Made by a program: the position numbers and the translations under genes. 64,000 bases of DNA from Eutrophocola sp965662685. Its GTDB lineage: Bacteria > Pseudomonadota > Gammaproteobacteria > Pseudomonadales > Pseudohongiellaceae. A model generated the notes under the pieces. It saw nothing but the letters and a program-made list of their open reading frames with translations, was not told the DNA's origin and ran no database searches. The stretch's first letter is position 1. Each line of letters starts with the position of its first letter. The stretch covers positions 20,460 to 84,459 of the forward strand of contig CBFIIQ010000007.1 in NCBI GenBank assembly GCA_965662685.1, in the 5' to 3' direction. Positions 44,580 through 53,360 of this stretch are shown here, in pieces.

Positions 44580-44661
44580 TCTCAAGTTACAGGTCTCAAG
44601 AAGTTCAGGTTAAAACCATGTTTCAGGTAATTTCCTGACCCTTGTGACTTGCAACTTGTGA
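44580..44661. repeat. Imperfect palindromic intergenic repeat, copy 1
   Basis: A 21-nt arm at 44580-44600 is complementary to 44641-44661 at 17 of 21 positions, with a 40-nt spacer. The right arm is part of a run built from CTTGTGACTTG units (44641-44671). A related element lies at 63923-63973, so this looks like a dispersed family. Confidence 0.5.
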
Positions 44662-44669
44662 CTTGTGAC

Positions 44670-45845
44670 TTATTTAGCGTAATACGCCTGAGCAGCAGCA
44701 ACAGCCTTGCCGCTATTAATCGAGGCACCCATATCAGTAAGTATGGCATCAAGAGCACCCAGGCAAACCAGCACGTTGGTCTTGCAACTGCTTTCGCCCA
44801 TCAGGCCTATGCGCCAAACCTTGCCGGCAAGCGCACCAAGCCCGGCACCGATTTCCAGATTGTAATCTTTCAACAGAGCGGTCCGAACCCTGGCTTCTTC
44901 AATTCCTTCCGGAACAGTGACTGAGTTCAGCTGCGGTAGTCGGTATTCCTTATCAACCACAAAGCTCAAACCCATTGCTTCAATACCTGCAGCAAAAGCC
45001 TGGTGATTTCTGGCATGGCGAGCCCAGGAGTTTTCCAGTCCTTCTTCTTCAAGAATGACCAACGCTTCATGTAAGCCGTACATACTGTTTACAGGAGCAG
45101 TGTGATGATAGGCGCGTGAGCCTTCTCCCCAGTAACCCATGACCAGGTTCATATCCAGAAACCAGCTTTGTACTTTGGTTTTGCGATTACTGATTACTTC
45201 TACTGCTCGCTCACCAAAACTCACAGGTGAAATCCCTGGCGGACAGGAGAGGCATTTCTGTGTCCCGGAATAGATAGCATCAATACCCCAGCCATCAACA
45301 TCCAGCTCAACACCGGCAAGACCGGTAACACTGTCTACAAGGGAGAGACAATCATACTTATGGGCAAGTGCAGTCAGCTCCCTGGCATCACTGCGAGCAC
45401 CGGTAGAGGTTTCGGCATGAACAAATGCCAGTAACTTGGCATCTGGATTGGCTTTAAGCGCATCTTCAACCTTGTTTAGATCGACAGGAGAACCCCAGTC
45501 ATCCTGCACCATGACAGGCTCAGCACCACAACGCTCAACATTTTCTTTCATGCGTCCACCAAACACACCGTTCTGGCAGACAATTGCTTTTTCACCGCGT
45601 TCCAGCAGGTTATAAAAACAGGTTTCCATGCCGGCAGATCCTGGTGCAGAAACTGGAATGGTTAACTTGTTTTTGGTCTGGAAGGCATACTGCAGTAAAG
45701 CCTTGATATCATCCATCAACCCTACAAAAGCCGGATCCAGATGGCCTATAGTTGGCGCACCCATTGCAGCAGTAACACGGGGATTAACATCAGAGGGGCC
45801 AGGACCCATCAGGGTACGAACAGGGGGATGAAAAGATTTGCTCAT
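44670..45845 (-). CDS. PLP-dependent aminotransferase, alanine/serine-glyoxylate type
   Basis: This 391-residue class V aminotransferase starts with RTLMGPGPSDVNPRV, has 'HLDPAFVGLMDDIKALLQYAF', the cofactor Asp region SLVDSVTGLAGVELD and the PLP lysine Lys197 in SGTQKCLSCPPG. Relatives transfer amino groups from alanine or serine to glyoxylate. It is transcribed away from the ribosomal terminator at 45895-45922 as a separate unit. Donor specificity cannot be told. Confidence 0.92.
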   Translation of the reverse strand: MSKSFHPPVRTLMGPGPSDVNPRVTAAMGAPTIGHLDPAFVGLMDDIKALLQYAFQTKNKLTIPVSAPGSAGMETCFYNLLERGEKAIVCQNGVFGGRMKENVERCGAEPVMVQDDWGSPVDLNKVEDALKANPDAKLLAFVHAETSTGARSDARELTALAHKYDCLSLVDSVTGLAGVELDVDGWGIDAIYSGTQKCLSCPPGISPVSFGERAVEVISNRKTKVQSWFLDMNLVMGYWGEGSRAYHHTAPVNSMYGLHEALVILEEEGLENSWARHARNHQAFAAGIEAMGLSFVVDKEYRLPQLNSVTVPEGIEEARVRTALLKDYNLEIGAGLGALAGKVWRIGLMGESSCKTNVLVCLGALDAILTDMGASINSGKAVAAAQAYYAK

Positions 45846-45894
45846 GGTTTACTCTCGTTAAATTTTCCAGGCTTGATTATCTATTTTCGGAAAT

Positions 45895-45922
45895 AAAAAA
45901 AGCCGAAATAACGGCTTTTTTT
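45895..45922 (-). terminator. Intrinsic terminator after rplQ (symmetrical, may act both ways)
   Basis: AAAAAAAGCCG (45895-45905) pairs perfectly with CGGCTTTTTTT (45912-45922) around a 6-nt loop, with T-runs on both strands. It lies 18 bp after the rplQ stop and ends the ribosomal supercluster. Confidence 0.9.
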
Positions 45923-45940
45923 ACTGGGTCTTTTTAACTA

Positions 45941-46336
45941 TCAGGATTCTTCAGCATCGTCGTAATCGAAATCTTCTTCAGGCCTGTCGATCAACTCAAC
46001 ATAAGCCATCGGGGCCTTGTCACCAGTGCGTAAACCACATTTGATGATGCGCACATAGCCACCTGGACGTTCAACATAACGCGGTCCAAGCTCAGTAAAC
46101 AATTTACCTACAGTAGCCTTGTCGCGAACACGATCAAAGGCCAGTCTGCGATTTGCAACACTGTCACTTTTAGCAAGGGTAATCAGCGGCTCAGCAAAGC
46201 CACGAAGTTCCTTGGCTTTTGCCAGAGTTGTTTTGATTATTTCATGTTCAACAAGGGAGTTGGTCATGTTGCGAAACATCGCTTTACGATGACTACTATT
46301 CCTGTTGAGCTGACGACCACTATGTCGATGACGCAT
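45941..46336 (-). CDS. rplQ: 50S ribosomal protein L17
   Basis: At 131 residues the protein begins MRHRHSGRQLNRNSSHRKAM, the L17 signature, and ends with an acidic tail (EEDFDYDDAEES) like other gammaproteobacterial L17. L17 sits near the peptide exit tunnel. It is the last gene of the alpha operon, 27 bp after rpoA, and is followed by a strong terminator. Confidence 0.98.
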   Translation of the reverse strand: MRHRHSGRQLNRNSSHRKAMFRNMTNSLVEHEIIKTTLAKAKELRGFAEPLITLAKSDSVANRRLAFDRVRDKATVGKLFTELGPRYVERPGGYVRIIKCGLRTGDKAPMAYVELIDRPEEDFDYDDAEES

Positions 46337-46363
46337 GACAAATATTCCTGATAAATTCTTTTA

Positions 46364-47362
46364 TTAAGCTGCTCGTTCGCCGCCCTTCAAAGATGAAGGT
46401 GGCCAGTTTTCAAGACGCAGACCAAGGGATAACCCTTTAGAAGCCAGTACATCTTTAATTTCTGTCAGTGATTTTTTACCCAGATTAGGAGTCTTCAGCA
46501 GTTCCACTTCGGTACGCTGAATCAAATCACCAATGTAATAAATATTCTCTGCTTTCAGACAGTTTGCGGAACGAACTGTAAGTTCCAGATCATCAACCGG
46601 ACGCAGCAGAATAGGATCAATCTTGTCTTCCTGCTGTTCTGGTTCTTTAACCGAATCATTTTTCAGATCAACAAACACATTCAACTGATGCTGAAGAATA
46701 GTAGCGGCCTGACGAATGGCTTCTTCTGGATCGATAGTGCCATTGGTTTCAAGCTCAAGAATCAGCTTGTCCAGGTCTGTACGCTGTTCAACACGAGCAT
46801 TTTCTACTGTGTAGGTCACTCTGTTTACCGGCGTGTAAGAAGCATCCAGCATGAGTTTACCAACCGAACGTGTTTCTTCTTCATCATCGTGACGGGTGTC
46901 AACAGGTGCATAACCTCGGCCGACGCCGATCTTGATGTGCATGTTGATAGAACCATTTTCATTCAGATTGCAGATCAGGTGTTCTGGGTTGATGATTTCA
47001 ACATCCTGCTCAAGGGTAATATCCCCTGCAGTTACCGGACCTTTACCACTTTTATTCAGGTTAAGAACGACTTCGTCCTTGCCTTCCAGAATTACAGCAA
47101 GACCTTTCAGGTTCAGAATGATTTCAATGACATCTTCCTGCACACCTTCTATTGTGCTGTATTCATGAACGACACCGTCAATTTCTACTTCTTCAACTGC
47201 ACAACCCGGCATGGAAGAAAGCAGGATTCTGCGCAAGGCATTGCCCAGTGTATGTCCAAAGCCCCTTTCCAGTGGCTCCAGTACTACTTTTGAATGACAC
47301 TTATCAAATTCTTCAACCTGAATAACTTGAGGTGTCAGAAAGTCAGCTAACGAAATTTGCAT
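46364..47362 (-). CDS. rpoA: RNA polymerase alpha subunit
   Basis: At 332 residues it has the N-terminal dimerisation domain (EPLERGFGHTLGNALRRILLSS, about 1-230), a flexible linker rich in Glu/Gln near 240 and the C-terminal domain (about 250-320) that binds UP elements and activators ('RSANCLKAENIYYIGDLIQRTE', 'LLKTPNLGKKSLTEIKDVL'). Assembly of the polymerase begins with this dimer. It lies between rpsD and rplQ as in other gammaproteobacteria. Confidence 0.99.
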   Translation of the reverse strand: MQISLADFLTPQVIQVEEFDKCHSKVVLEPLERGFGHTLGNALRRILLSSMPGCAVEEVEIDGVVHEYSTIEGVQEDVIEIILNLKGLAVILEGKDEVVLNLNKSGKGPVTAGDITLEQDVEIINPEHLICNLNENGSINMHIKIGVGRGYAPVDTRHDDEEETRSVGKLMLDASYTPVNRVTYTVENARVEQRTDLDKLILELETNGTIDPEEAIRQAATILQHQLNVFVDLKNDSVKEPEQQEDKIDPILLRPVDDLELTVRSANCLKAENIYYIGDLIQRTEVELLKTPNLGKKSLTEIKDVLASKGLSLGLRLENWPPSSLKGGERAA

Positions 47363-47395
47363 GGAATTCCTCTTAGGCCTGGTAATGACTTAACT

Positions 47396-48016
47396 TTATT
47401 TCGAGTAAAGCTCAACGATCAAGCTTTCATTGATTTCGGAAGACAGCTCACTGCGTTCCGGCTTGCTTTTGAAAACACCTTCTAACCTGTCGACGTTCAC
47501 ATCTATCCATTCGATTTGCGTGCGGGAAGCAGCCTGATCGAGTGCTGATTTAATACGCATCTGGTTTTTGGCTTTCTCACGTACCGTTATGACATCTCCC
47601 TCAGAAACCTGGAAAGATGCAATATTCACTGTCTGTCCATTTACCTGGATAGCTTTATGGGAGACCAGCTGTCTGGCTTCTGCACGAGTAGAACCAAAAC
47701 CTATGCGATAAACAACGTTATCAAGTCTGGATTCCAGAAGTTGCAGCAGGTTTTCACCAGTTGCGCCCTTTAGACGAGCAGCTTCTTTATAGTAATTGCT
47801 GAATTGTTTTTCGAGCACACCATACATACGACGTACTTTCTGCTTTTCACGCAGCTGCACGCCATAGTCGGACAGACGGGATCGACGATTACCGTGCTGA
47901 CCAGGTACAGTTTCCAGATTACATTTATCACCCAGAGAACGTGCACCACTCTTCAGGAAGAGGTCAGTACCTTCTCTTCTGGATAATTTACATTTGGGGC
48001 CAATATATCGTGCCAT
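47396..48016 (-). CDS. rpsD: 30S ribosomal protein S4
   Basis: At 206 residues it starts MARYIGPKCKLSRREGTDLF and has the S4 RNA-binding motif (ESRLDNVVYRIGFGSTRAEARQLV). S4 is a primary assembly protein, and in E. coli it represses the alpha operon by binding its leader. A five-copy 9-bp tandem repeat lies just upstream of this gene, between the rpsK stop and rpsD. Confidence 0.98.
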   Translation of the reverse strand: MARYIGPKCKLSRREGTDLFLKSGARSLGDKCNLETVPGQHGNRRSRLSDYGVQLREKQKVRRMYGVLEKQFSNYYKEAARLKGATGENLLQLLESRLDNVVYRIGFGSTRAEARQLVSHKAIQVNGQTVNIASFQVSEGDVITVREKAKNQMRIKSALDQAASRTQIEWIDVNVDRLEGVFKSKPERSELSSEINESLIVELYSK

Positions 48017-48084
48017 ACTCTTTATTCCGATTAACTTTTACTGTTTAGCTTTCAGCTATTTAAACTCTTTTTACTGCTTGGACT

Positions 48085-48129
48085 CTTTTTATACTTTTTA
48101 TACTTTTTATACTTTTTATACTTTTTATA
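48085..48129. repeat. Five perfect tandem copies of a 9-bp unit between rpsK and rpsD
   Basis: CTTTTTATA is repeated five times without error (TATAAAAAG in the mRNA sense). The rpsK stop codon lies within the copy at 48121-48129. The tract forms most of the rpsK-rpsD spacer and is expected to vary in copy number by slippage. Confidence 0.95.
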
Positions 48130-48514
48130 CTCTGCGACGTTTTGGAGGCCGGCATCCATTATGAGGAATAGGCGTAACGTCGGTGATATTGCTGATTTTC
48201 AGACCACATGAATTTAGTGCCCTGACAGCAGACTCACGACCAGGGCCGGGACCATTTACCCTGACATCAACATTTTTCAGACTGTAGCCTTCAACTGCGG
48301 CTTTACCAGCACGTTCAGCAGCTACCTGGGCAGCAAACGGAGTGCTTTTTCTCGAACCACGGAAGCCGGAACCACCAGAAGTAGCCCACGTTAACGCGTT
48401 ACCCTGACGGTCAGTAATAGTAATAATGGTGTTATTGAAAGACGCATGAATATGAGCAACGCCATCATTGACGGCGACTTTTGCTTTCTTGCGACCTGCT
48501 CCGGGTTTAGCCAT
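48125..48514 (-). CDS. rpsK: 30S ribosomal protein S11
   Basis: At 129 residues it has the S11 core ('VAHIHASFNNTIITITDRQGN', 'SGGSGFRGSRKSTPFAAQ') and the conserved basic C-terminus (PHNGCRPPKRRRV). It lies in the 30S platform. Its stop codon is inside the 9-bp tandem repeat. Confidence 0.98.
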   Translation of the reverse strand: MAKPGAGRKKAKVAVNDGVAHIHASFNNTIITITDRQGNALTWATSGGSGFRGSRKSTPFAAQVAAERAGKAAVEGYSLKNVDVRVNGPGPGRESAVRALNSCGLKISNITDVTPIPHNGCRPPKRRRV

Positions 48515-48561
48515 TAACTCTTCTTCCTATATAAATTTCTTATATCTAGATTAGTACTGCT

Positions 48562-48918
48562 TTACTTGCGAATTGGTTTACGTGGACCTTTACGTGTTCT
48601 GGCATTGGTCTTTGTGCGCTGGCCATTCACCGGCAGACTGCGACGATGACGAATACCGCGGTAAGAACCGAGGTCCATCAGACGTTTGATGTTCATGGAG
48701 ATTTCACGACGCAGATCCCCTTCAACCGTCATCTTGTTGACTTCGTTACGAATAGAGTCCAACTGTTCTTCACTCAGATCGCCGACCTTGGTCGTAGGCA
48801 CAATACCAGTCACATCACAAAGTGACTGTGCTTTTGTAGGACCAATCCCATAAACATAACGCAGTGATATTACGATATGTTTGTTATCTGGTATGTTGAC
48901 TCCGGCAATACGGGCCAT
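48562..48918 (-). CDS. rpsM: 30S ribosomal protein S13
   Basis: At 118 residues it has MARIAGVNIPDNKHIVISLRY at the N-terminus, the 'YGIGPTKAQSLC' helix-hairpin motif and the basic tail 'RTKTNARTRKGPRKPIRK' that contacts P-site tRNA. It is the first gene of the alpha set. The 161-bp gap before it could hold an S4-responsive leader, and a small GCGATA/TATCGC hairpin lies at 49050-49064. Confidence 0.98.
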   Translation of the reverse strand: MARIAGVNIPDNKHIVISLRYVYGIGPTKAQSLCDVTGIVPTTKVGDLSEEQLDSIRNEVNKMTVEGDLRREISMNIKRLMDLGSYRGIRHRRSLPVNGQRTKTNARTRKGPRKPIRK

Positions 48919-49079
48919 ATGTAAACTCCAACGTATATTTAATGTTCAGCTTCTGTGTTAACTGAATATTGTCTTATTAAAATTCTTTATATTTCAACTA
49001 GTTAATTGCTGAAATTGTTTCTGTTCTAACTGCTACCAGGGAAAAAGGCGCGATAGCTTATCGCCTGCCCCTGCAAAAA

Positions 49080-49193
49080 TCAACCCTGTCGCTGTTTGTG
49101 ACGGGGCTCTTTGCAAATTACACGTACCACACCGCCACGCTTGATGACTTTGCAGTTACGGCATACTTTTTTAACCGATGCTCTTACTTTCAT
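49080..49193 (-). CDS. rpmJ: 50S ribosomal protein L36
   Basis: This 37-residue protein, MKVRASVKKVCRNCKV then IKRGGVVRVICKEPRHKQRQG, has the Cys-x2-Cys ... Cys ... His zinc pattern of the C+ form. It follows secY by 50 bp. Confidence 0.97.
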   Translation of the reverse strand: MKVRASVKKVCRNCKVIKRGGVVRVICKEPRHKQRQG

Positions 49194-49243
49194 TACTTTT
49201 CTCCAAAACCTCTTACTGTACCGTCACAGTACGTTGTTCATCA

Positions 49244-50554
49244 CTAGCGCTTGAATGAACCAATGTTTGATTTCTTCATTAGTGATTCATATTGATGTGA
49301 CATCAGGTGTGATTGAACCTGAGACATAAAGTCCATACAAACCACCACAACAATCAGCAGTGAAGTACCACCCAACTGGAAAGGTACATTGGCAGCAACC
49401 TGCAGAAACTGCGGTAGTAAACAAATCATCGTAATGTATACAGCACCAAACATTGTCAACCGGGTCATTACACTGTCCACGTAAGTGGCGGTGTGTTCAC
49501 CTGGGCGAATTCCAGGAATAAAGGCACCGGACTTTCTCAGATTGTCAGCAATCTCTTTCGGGTTAAATACCAGTGATGTATAGAAAAAACAAAATGCAAC
49601 AATCAAGGTAGCAAACACCAGAATGTATAAGGGCTGACCAGGACCAAGAATCAAAGCCAGATCTGCCATCCACTGCATACCTTCATTCTGACCAAACCAC
49701 TGTCCAAGTGATGCAGGGAACAACAAAAAACTACTGGCAAAAATGGCCGGAATAACACCCGCCATATTAACCTTGAGTGGCAAATGACTTGATTGCCCCT
49801 GGTACATCTTGCGACCCTGCTGACGCGGTGCATAGTTCACCGTAATTCTGCGTTGAGCTCTTTCAACAAAGACTACGCAACCAATCACAGCTGCTGCAAT
49901 TACGGCAACAACAAAAAGTGCTATAGGCTGGATCTGGCCTTCAGCAGCTTGTTCCAGTGACTGACCAATAGCTGCTGGCAAGCCAGCGACAATACCTGCA
50001 AAAATCAATAAAGAGATACCGTTTCCTACACCCCTTTCAGTAATCTGTTCACCCAGCCACATCAGAAACATGGCCCCGGTAACCAGGGAAACAAAAGCAG
50101 TAAAATAAAAACTGAAATTTGCATTAAAAGCCAACTGCGATAACAGACCGGTCGTAATAGCCACCGCCTGAATAGAGGCAAAAAACAATGCGCCATAGCG
50201 AGTATATTGACTAATTTTACGACGACCCGATTCACCTTCCTTCTTAAGCTGTTCCAGTTGCGGAGTTGTAGCGGTCAGCAACTGCATAATAATGGAAGCA
50301 GTAATATAGGGCATGATACCGAGGGCAAAAATACTCATGCGCTCAATAGCACCACCAGAGAACATGTTGAACAAACCCAGAAAAGTACCCTGATTCTGGT
50401 TGAACAATGCCTGCAACTGATCCGGGTTAATGCCAGGAACAGGTATATGAGTACCGATGCGATATACAACAATCGCAAACAGCACAAAGGCGAGTCTGGC
50501 TTTTAATTCTGCCAGCCCGTCAGCTTTGCCCGGTCTCATTCCTGGAGTTGCCAT
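49244..50554 (-). CDS. secY: Preprotein translocase subunit SecY
   Basis: This 436-residue protein of the inner-membrane Sec channel has about ten membrane helices. Family marks are IPVPGINPDQL in the first periplasmic segment, 'MFSGGAIERMSIFALGIMPYI' (plug and TM2 region), GVGNGISLLIFAGIV and 'FFYTSLVFNPKEIADNLRKSGAFIPGIRPG' in the cytoplasmic loop that binds SecA and the ribosome. It lies between rplO and rpmJ as in E. coli. Confidence 0.99.
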   Translation of the reverse strand: MATPGMRPGKADGLAELKARLAFVLFAIVVYRIGTHIPVPGINPDQLQALFNQNQGTFLGLFNMFSGGAIERMSIFALGIMPYITASIIMQLLTATTPQLEQLKKEGESGRRKISQYTRYGALFFASIQAVAITTGLLSQLAFNANFSFYFTAFVSLVTGAMFLMWLGEQITERGVGNGISLLIFAGIVAGLPAAIGQSLEQAAEGQIQPIALFVVAVIAAAVIGCVVFVERAQRRITVNYAPRQQGRKMYQGQSSHLPLKVNMAGVIPAIFASSFLLFPASLGQWFGQNEGMQWMADLALILGPGQPLYILVFATLIVAFCFFYTSLVFNPKEIADNLRKSGAFIPGIRPGEHTATYVDSVMTRLTMFGAVYITMICLLPQFLQVAANVPFQLGGTSLLIVVVVCMDFMSQVQSHLMSHQYESLMKKSNIGSFKR

Positions 50555-50590
50555 TTCTGTGTATTTTCCCGATTACTCGTTAAATTGGTG

Positions 50591-51094
50591 TTATGCGTCT
50601 GCTTTTGCAGTAGTCTGTTTTTTGGTTTTCTTGGCTGGCACTTTTACTTCAGCCTCAATAACCTTGCCGCCAGCTGCTTCAATAGCGGCTTTAGCGCCTT
50701 TGGAAACACCCAGACCTTCAACAGTAACGGCAGTGGTCACGTCACCAGAAAGCATAATTTTCACAAACTTTGTATTGCGATTAATAATATTGGCTTTTTC
50801 AAGAGTCGTCAGGTTAATCACACCACCTTCAACCTTGTTCAGCTCGGAAGTACGTACCTCTTCAGTAACGTTACCAATACGTGAAAAGAAACCGTATTTT
50901 GGTACACGCTTTTGCAAAGGCATCTGTCCACCTTCAAAACCTGGACGAACACCGCCACCTGTACGTGATTTCTGACCTTTATGGCCACGACCGGCAGTCT
51001 TGCCAAAACCACTGCCTATGCCTCTGCCAACACGTTTCTTTTCCTGGACTGAACCAGGAACCGGGGCCAATGTGTTTAATCGCATGATTGTCAT
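50591..51094 (-). CDS. rplO: 50S ribosomal protein L15 with extended C-terminus
   Basis: Its core matches L15 (MRLNTLAPVPG, 'GRGIGSGFGKTAGRGHKGQKSRTGG', 'AAIEAAGGKV'). At 167 residues it is longer than the usual 144: after EAAGGKV it carries about 20 extra Lys/Ala/Thr-rich residues (VPAKKTKKQTTAKADA). Translation may start at ATG 51094 or three codons later at 51085, which matches the usual MRLNTL start. Confidence 0.96.
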   Translation of the reverse strand: MTIMRLNTLAPVPGSVQEKKRVGRGIGSGFGKTAGRGHKGQKSRTGGGVRPGFEGGQMPLQKRVPKYGFFSRIGNVTEEVRTSELNKVEGGVINLTTLEKANIINRNTKFVKIMLSGDVTTAVTVEGLGVSKGAKAAIEAAGGKVIEAEVKVPAKKTKKQTTAKADA

Positions 51095-51158
51095 AATTTC
51101 TATTCTTTCTAATTAATATCAGTAATTAATGAATGCACTTTTCTGATCTTATTTGACC

Positions 51159-51338
51159 TTAACCTACTTCTACCATGTGGATGACTTTATTGATCATGCC
51201 ACGTACTGCAGGTGTATCTTCAACTTCCACGGCTTGACGAATACGTCTTAGACCAAGTCCGGTCAGACAAGCTTTATGTTTTTTCAATGACCCAATCGGG
51301 CTTTTCAGCAGTGTGACTTTAACTGTTTTGTTAGCCAT
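51159..51338 (-). CDS. rpmD: 50S ribosomal protein L30
   Basis: This 59-residue protein has the L30 pattern: KTVKVTLLKSPIGSLKKHKA, then 'TGLGLRRIRQAVEVEDTPAVRGMINKVIHMV'. It lies in the rpsE-rplO gap, as in other spc operons, and has an ATG start. Confidence 0.96.
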   Translation of the reverse strand: MANKTVKVTLLKSPIGSLKKHKACLTGLGLRRIRQAVEVEDTPAVRGMINKVIHMVEVG

Positions 51339-51418
51339 GTTTTCTACTCTACTTTCTTCGTGTTCAGTTGTTCTGCAATTTCTTCGTATTCTTTAACCTG
51401 CAGTTACTAAAGAATGGT

Positions 51419-51928
51419 TTAACCAACAATCTCTTCAATAGTCTTACCGCGTTTCGCTGCCACTTCTTCAGGAGCGCGCATTTGCTGCAAGCCTTTAAAT
51501 GTTGCGCGAACAACATTCACAGGGTTGGTTGAACCGTAACATTTCGCCAGTACGTTATGCACACCGGCAAGTTCCAGAATTGCTCGCATGGCACCACCGG
51601 CAATAACACCAGTACCTTCAGATGCTGGCTGCATATAGATTTTGGAAGCGCCATGCCTGGCCTTGATGGGATACTGCAAAGTATCTCCATCAAGTTTTAC
51701 GCTGATCATATTGCGACGAGCAGCTTCCATAGCTTTCTGGATTGCCAATGGCACTTCACGTGCTTTACCCCGGCCAAAACCGACCCGGCCATTACCATCA
51801 CCAACTGCGGTAAGAGCGGTAAAACCAAAGATTCGTCCACCCTTCACCACCTTGGCTACACGGTTTACCTGAATCAGCTTTTCCTGCATGCCTTCTTCGT
51901 TTTTGTTTTGTTCTTTCTTATATGCCAT
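51419..51928 (-). CDS. rpsE: 30S ribosomal protein S5
   Basis: At 169 residues it has the S5 RNA-binding region (LIQVNRVAKVVKGGRIFGF, 'GDGNGRVGFGRGKAREVPLAIQKA') and the C-terminal domain with GVIAGGAMRAILELAGV. S5 contributes to decoding accuracy. Usual length and position. Confidence 0.98.
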   Translation of the reverse strand: MAYKKEQNKNEEGMQEKLIQVNRVAKVVKGGRIFGFTALTAVGDGNGRVGFGRGKAREVPLAIQKAMEAARRNMISVKLDGDTLQYPIKARHGASKIYMQPASEGTGVIAGGAMRAILELAGVHNVLAKCYGSTNPVNVVRATFKGLQQMRAPEEVAAKRGKTIEEIVG

Positions 51929-51945
51929 TTGTATAAACCGTTTTC

Positions 51946-52281
51946 CTAGAATTCCAATCCATTTTCACGTGCAGCATCAGCCAGAGCTTTGACGCGACCA
52001 TGGTACTGATAACCACTACGATCAAAAGCTACTGAAGTTATACCAGCCGCTTTGGCTTTCTCAGCAATCTCTTTACCTACCTGAATCGCAGACTCGACAT
52101 TGCCAGTTTTCTTTTCGCCAAGAGATGTAGCTGTTGCCAACACCTGATGGTCTGGAGAAATAACCTGGGCGTAGATATGCCTTGGGCTTCTGTAGACGCA
52201 AAGGCGGTTAACACGCAGTTCGCTGATCTTTGCACGCGACCTTTTGGCGCGCCTCAGACGAGATTGTTTCTTCTCGTTCAT
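51946..52281 (-). CDS. rplR: 50S ribosomal protein L18
   Basis: At 111 residues it has the L18 core 'RLCVYRSPRHIYAQVISPD' and 'FDRSGYQYHGRVKALADAARENGLEF'. It binds 5S rRNA with L5 and L25. It is a few residues shorter than the 117 of E. coli at the N-terminus. Confidence 0.98.
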   Translation of the reverse strand: MNEKKQSRLRRAKRSRAKISELRVNRLCVYRSPRHIYAQVISPDHQVLATATSLGEKKTGNVESAIQVGKEIAEKAKAAGITSVAFDRSGYQYHGRVKALADAARENGLEF

Positions 52282-52352
52282 AGTGTTATCTCTTATTCCT
52301 GTTATCTGTTGTCTTACTTTAACTTTTAATTAAATCTTTTTATGTCTAACTA

Positions 52353-52886
52353 CTATTTCTTTTTCGCTTCTTTTCTGAATACATGCTCATCAGCGTAGCG
52401 AATTCCTTTACCTTTATAAGGCTCGGGAGGCCTGAATTTTCTAATTTCAGCGGCAACCTGACCAACCTGTTGTTTATCGGCGCCTTTTATAACGATCTCG
52501 GTCTGCGTGGGAGTATCTGCAGTCACCCCTTCTGGTAATTTATAATCAATAGGATGTGAATAACCTACGACCAGATTAACGCTTTTGCCTTCGGCCTTGG
52601 CTCTGTAACCAACACCTATCAATTGAAGTTTTTTCTCAAAACCTTCACTTACACCCACAACCATATTGTTTACCAGAGACCGGAAGGTCCCTGTCATGGC
52701 TACAGCCTCTTTACTTTCTTTTTTTGCAGTCAACTTCAGCTGGTTATCTTCATTAACGATATCCACCAGATCATGAAGTTGCAGGTTCATAGAACCATTG
52801 CTTCCTTTCACTGAAACAAGACCGTTGGCTATATTTACCTCGACACCGCTTGGCAGTTCGACTGGGCTGTTTGCTATTCTGGACAT
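52353..52886 (-). CDS. rplF: 50S ribosomal protein L6
   Basis: At 177 residues it has two L6 repeats. It starts MSRIANSPVELPSGVEV and carries the conserved 'RKFRPPEPYKGKGIRYADE' near the C-terminus. L6 lies near the factor-binding site of the large subunit. Confidence 0.98.
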   Translation of the reverse strand: MSRIANSPVELPSGVEVNIANGLVSVKGSNGSMNLQLHDLVDIVNEDNQLKLTAKKESKEAVAMTGTFRSLVNNMVVGVSEGFEKKLQLIGVGYRAKAEGKSVNLVVGYSHPIDYKLPEGVTADTPTQTEIVIKGADKQQVGQVAAEIRKFRPPEPYKGKGIRYADEHVFRKEAKKK

Positions 52887-52920
52887 ATTGCTGCTCTTTT
52901 AAACTTGATATTTTTATAAA

Positions 52921-53316
52921 TTAAAAAACGGTACAGAGTATCTCACCACCAATTCCGGCGCCACGAGCTGCTTTATCAGTCATCACACCTTTATTGGTTG
53001 AAACCACACTAATACCGAGACCGGCCTGCACTTCTGGAATATCATCCTTGCCTGCATAATGGCGCAAACCTGGACGACTACCACGATGCAAAGACTCAAT
53101 TACTGGCTTACCATTAAAGTATTTCAGGTCAATGGTAATTTGCGGTTTGACCAGATCATCATTGATTGAATAACCGTTGATATAGCCTTCCTGCTTAAGT
53201 ACATCAAGAATCGACTGTTTAATCTTTGAAGACGGGCAGGACACATCTGGAAGACCAGCCATCTGGGCGTTCCTGATTCGTGTCAATAAATCTGCGATTG
53301 GGTCTGACATGCTCAT
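52921..53316 (-). CDS. rpsH: 30S ribosomal protein S8
   Basis: At 131 residues starting MSMSDPIADLLTRIRNAQ it has the normal S8 length; an earlier in-frame ATG at 53367 would add 17 unrelated residues and overlap rpsN. The C-terminus has 'ISVVSTNKGVMTDKAARGAGIGGEIL'. In E. coli S8 also represses the spc operon by binding near rplE. Confidence 0.97.
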   Translation of the reverse strand: MSMSDPIADLLTRIRNAQMAGLPDVSCPSSKIKQSILDVLKQEGYINGYSINDDLVKPQITIDLKYFNGKPVIESLHRGSRPGLRHYAGKDDIPEVQAGLGISVVSTNKGVMTDKAARGAGIGGEILCTVF

Positions 53317-53360
53317 ATTTTGTCTATTGCCTCTTGTCTCTTTTACTGCCTGCTTCGTTA

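Noticed and set aside
48085..48129. CRISPR-like array
   Set aside because: The repeats are 9 bp and directly adjacent, with no spacers and no cas genes.
48919..49079. S4-binding pseudoknot leader before rpsM
   Set aside because: The gap is long enough and has a small hairpin at 49050-49064, but I could not recognise the E. coli-type pseudoknot by eye.
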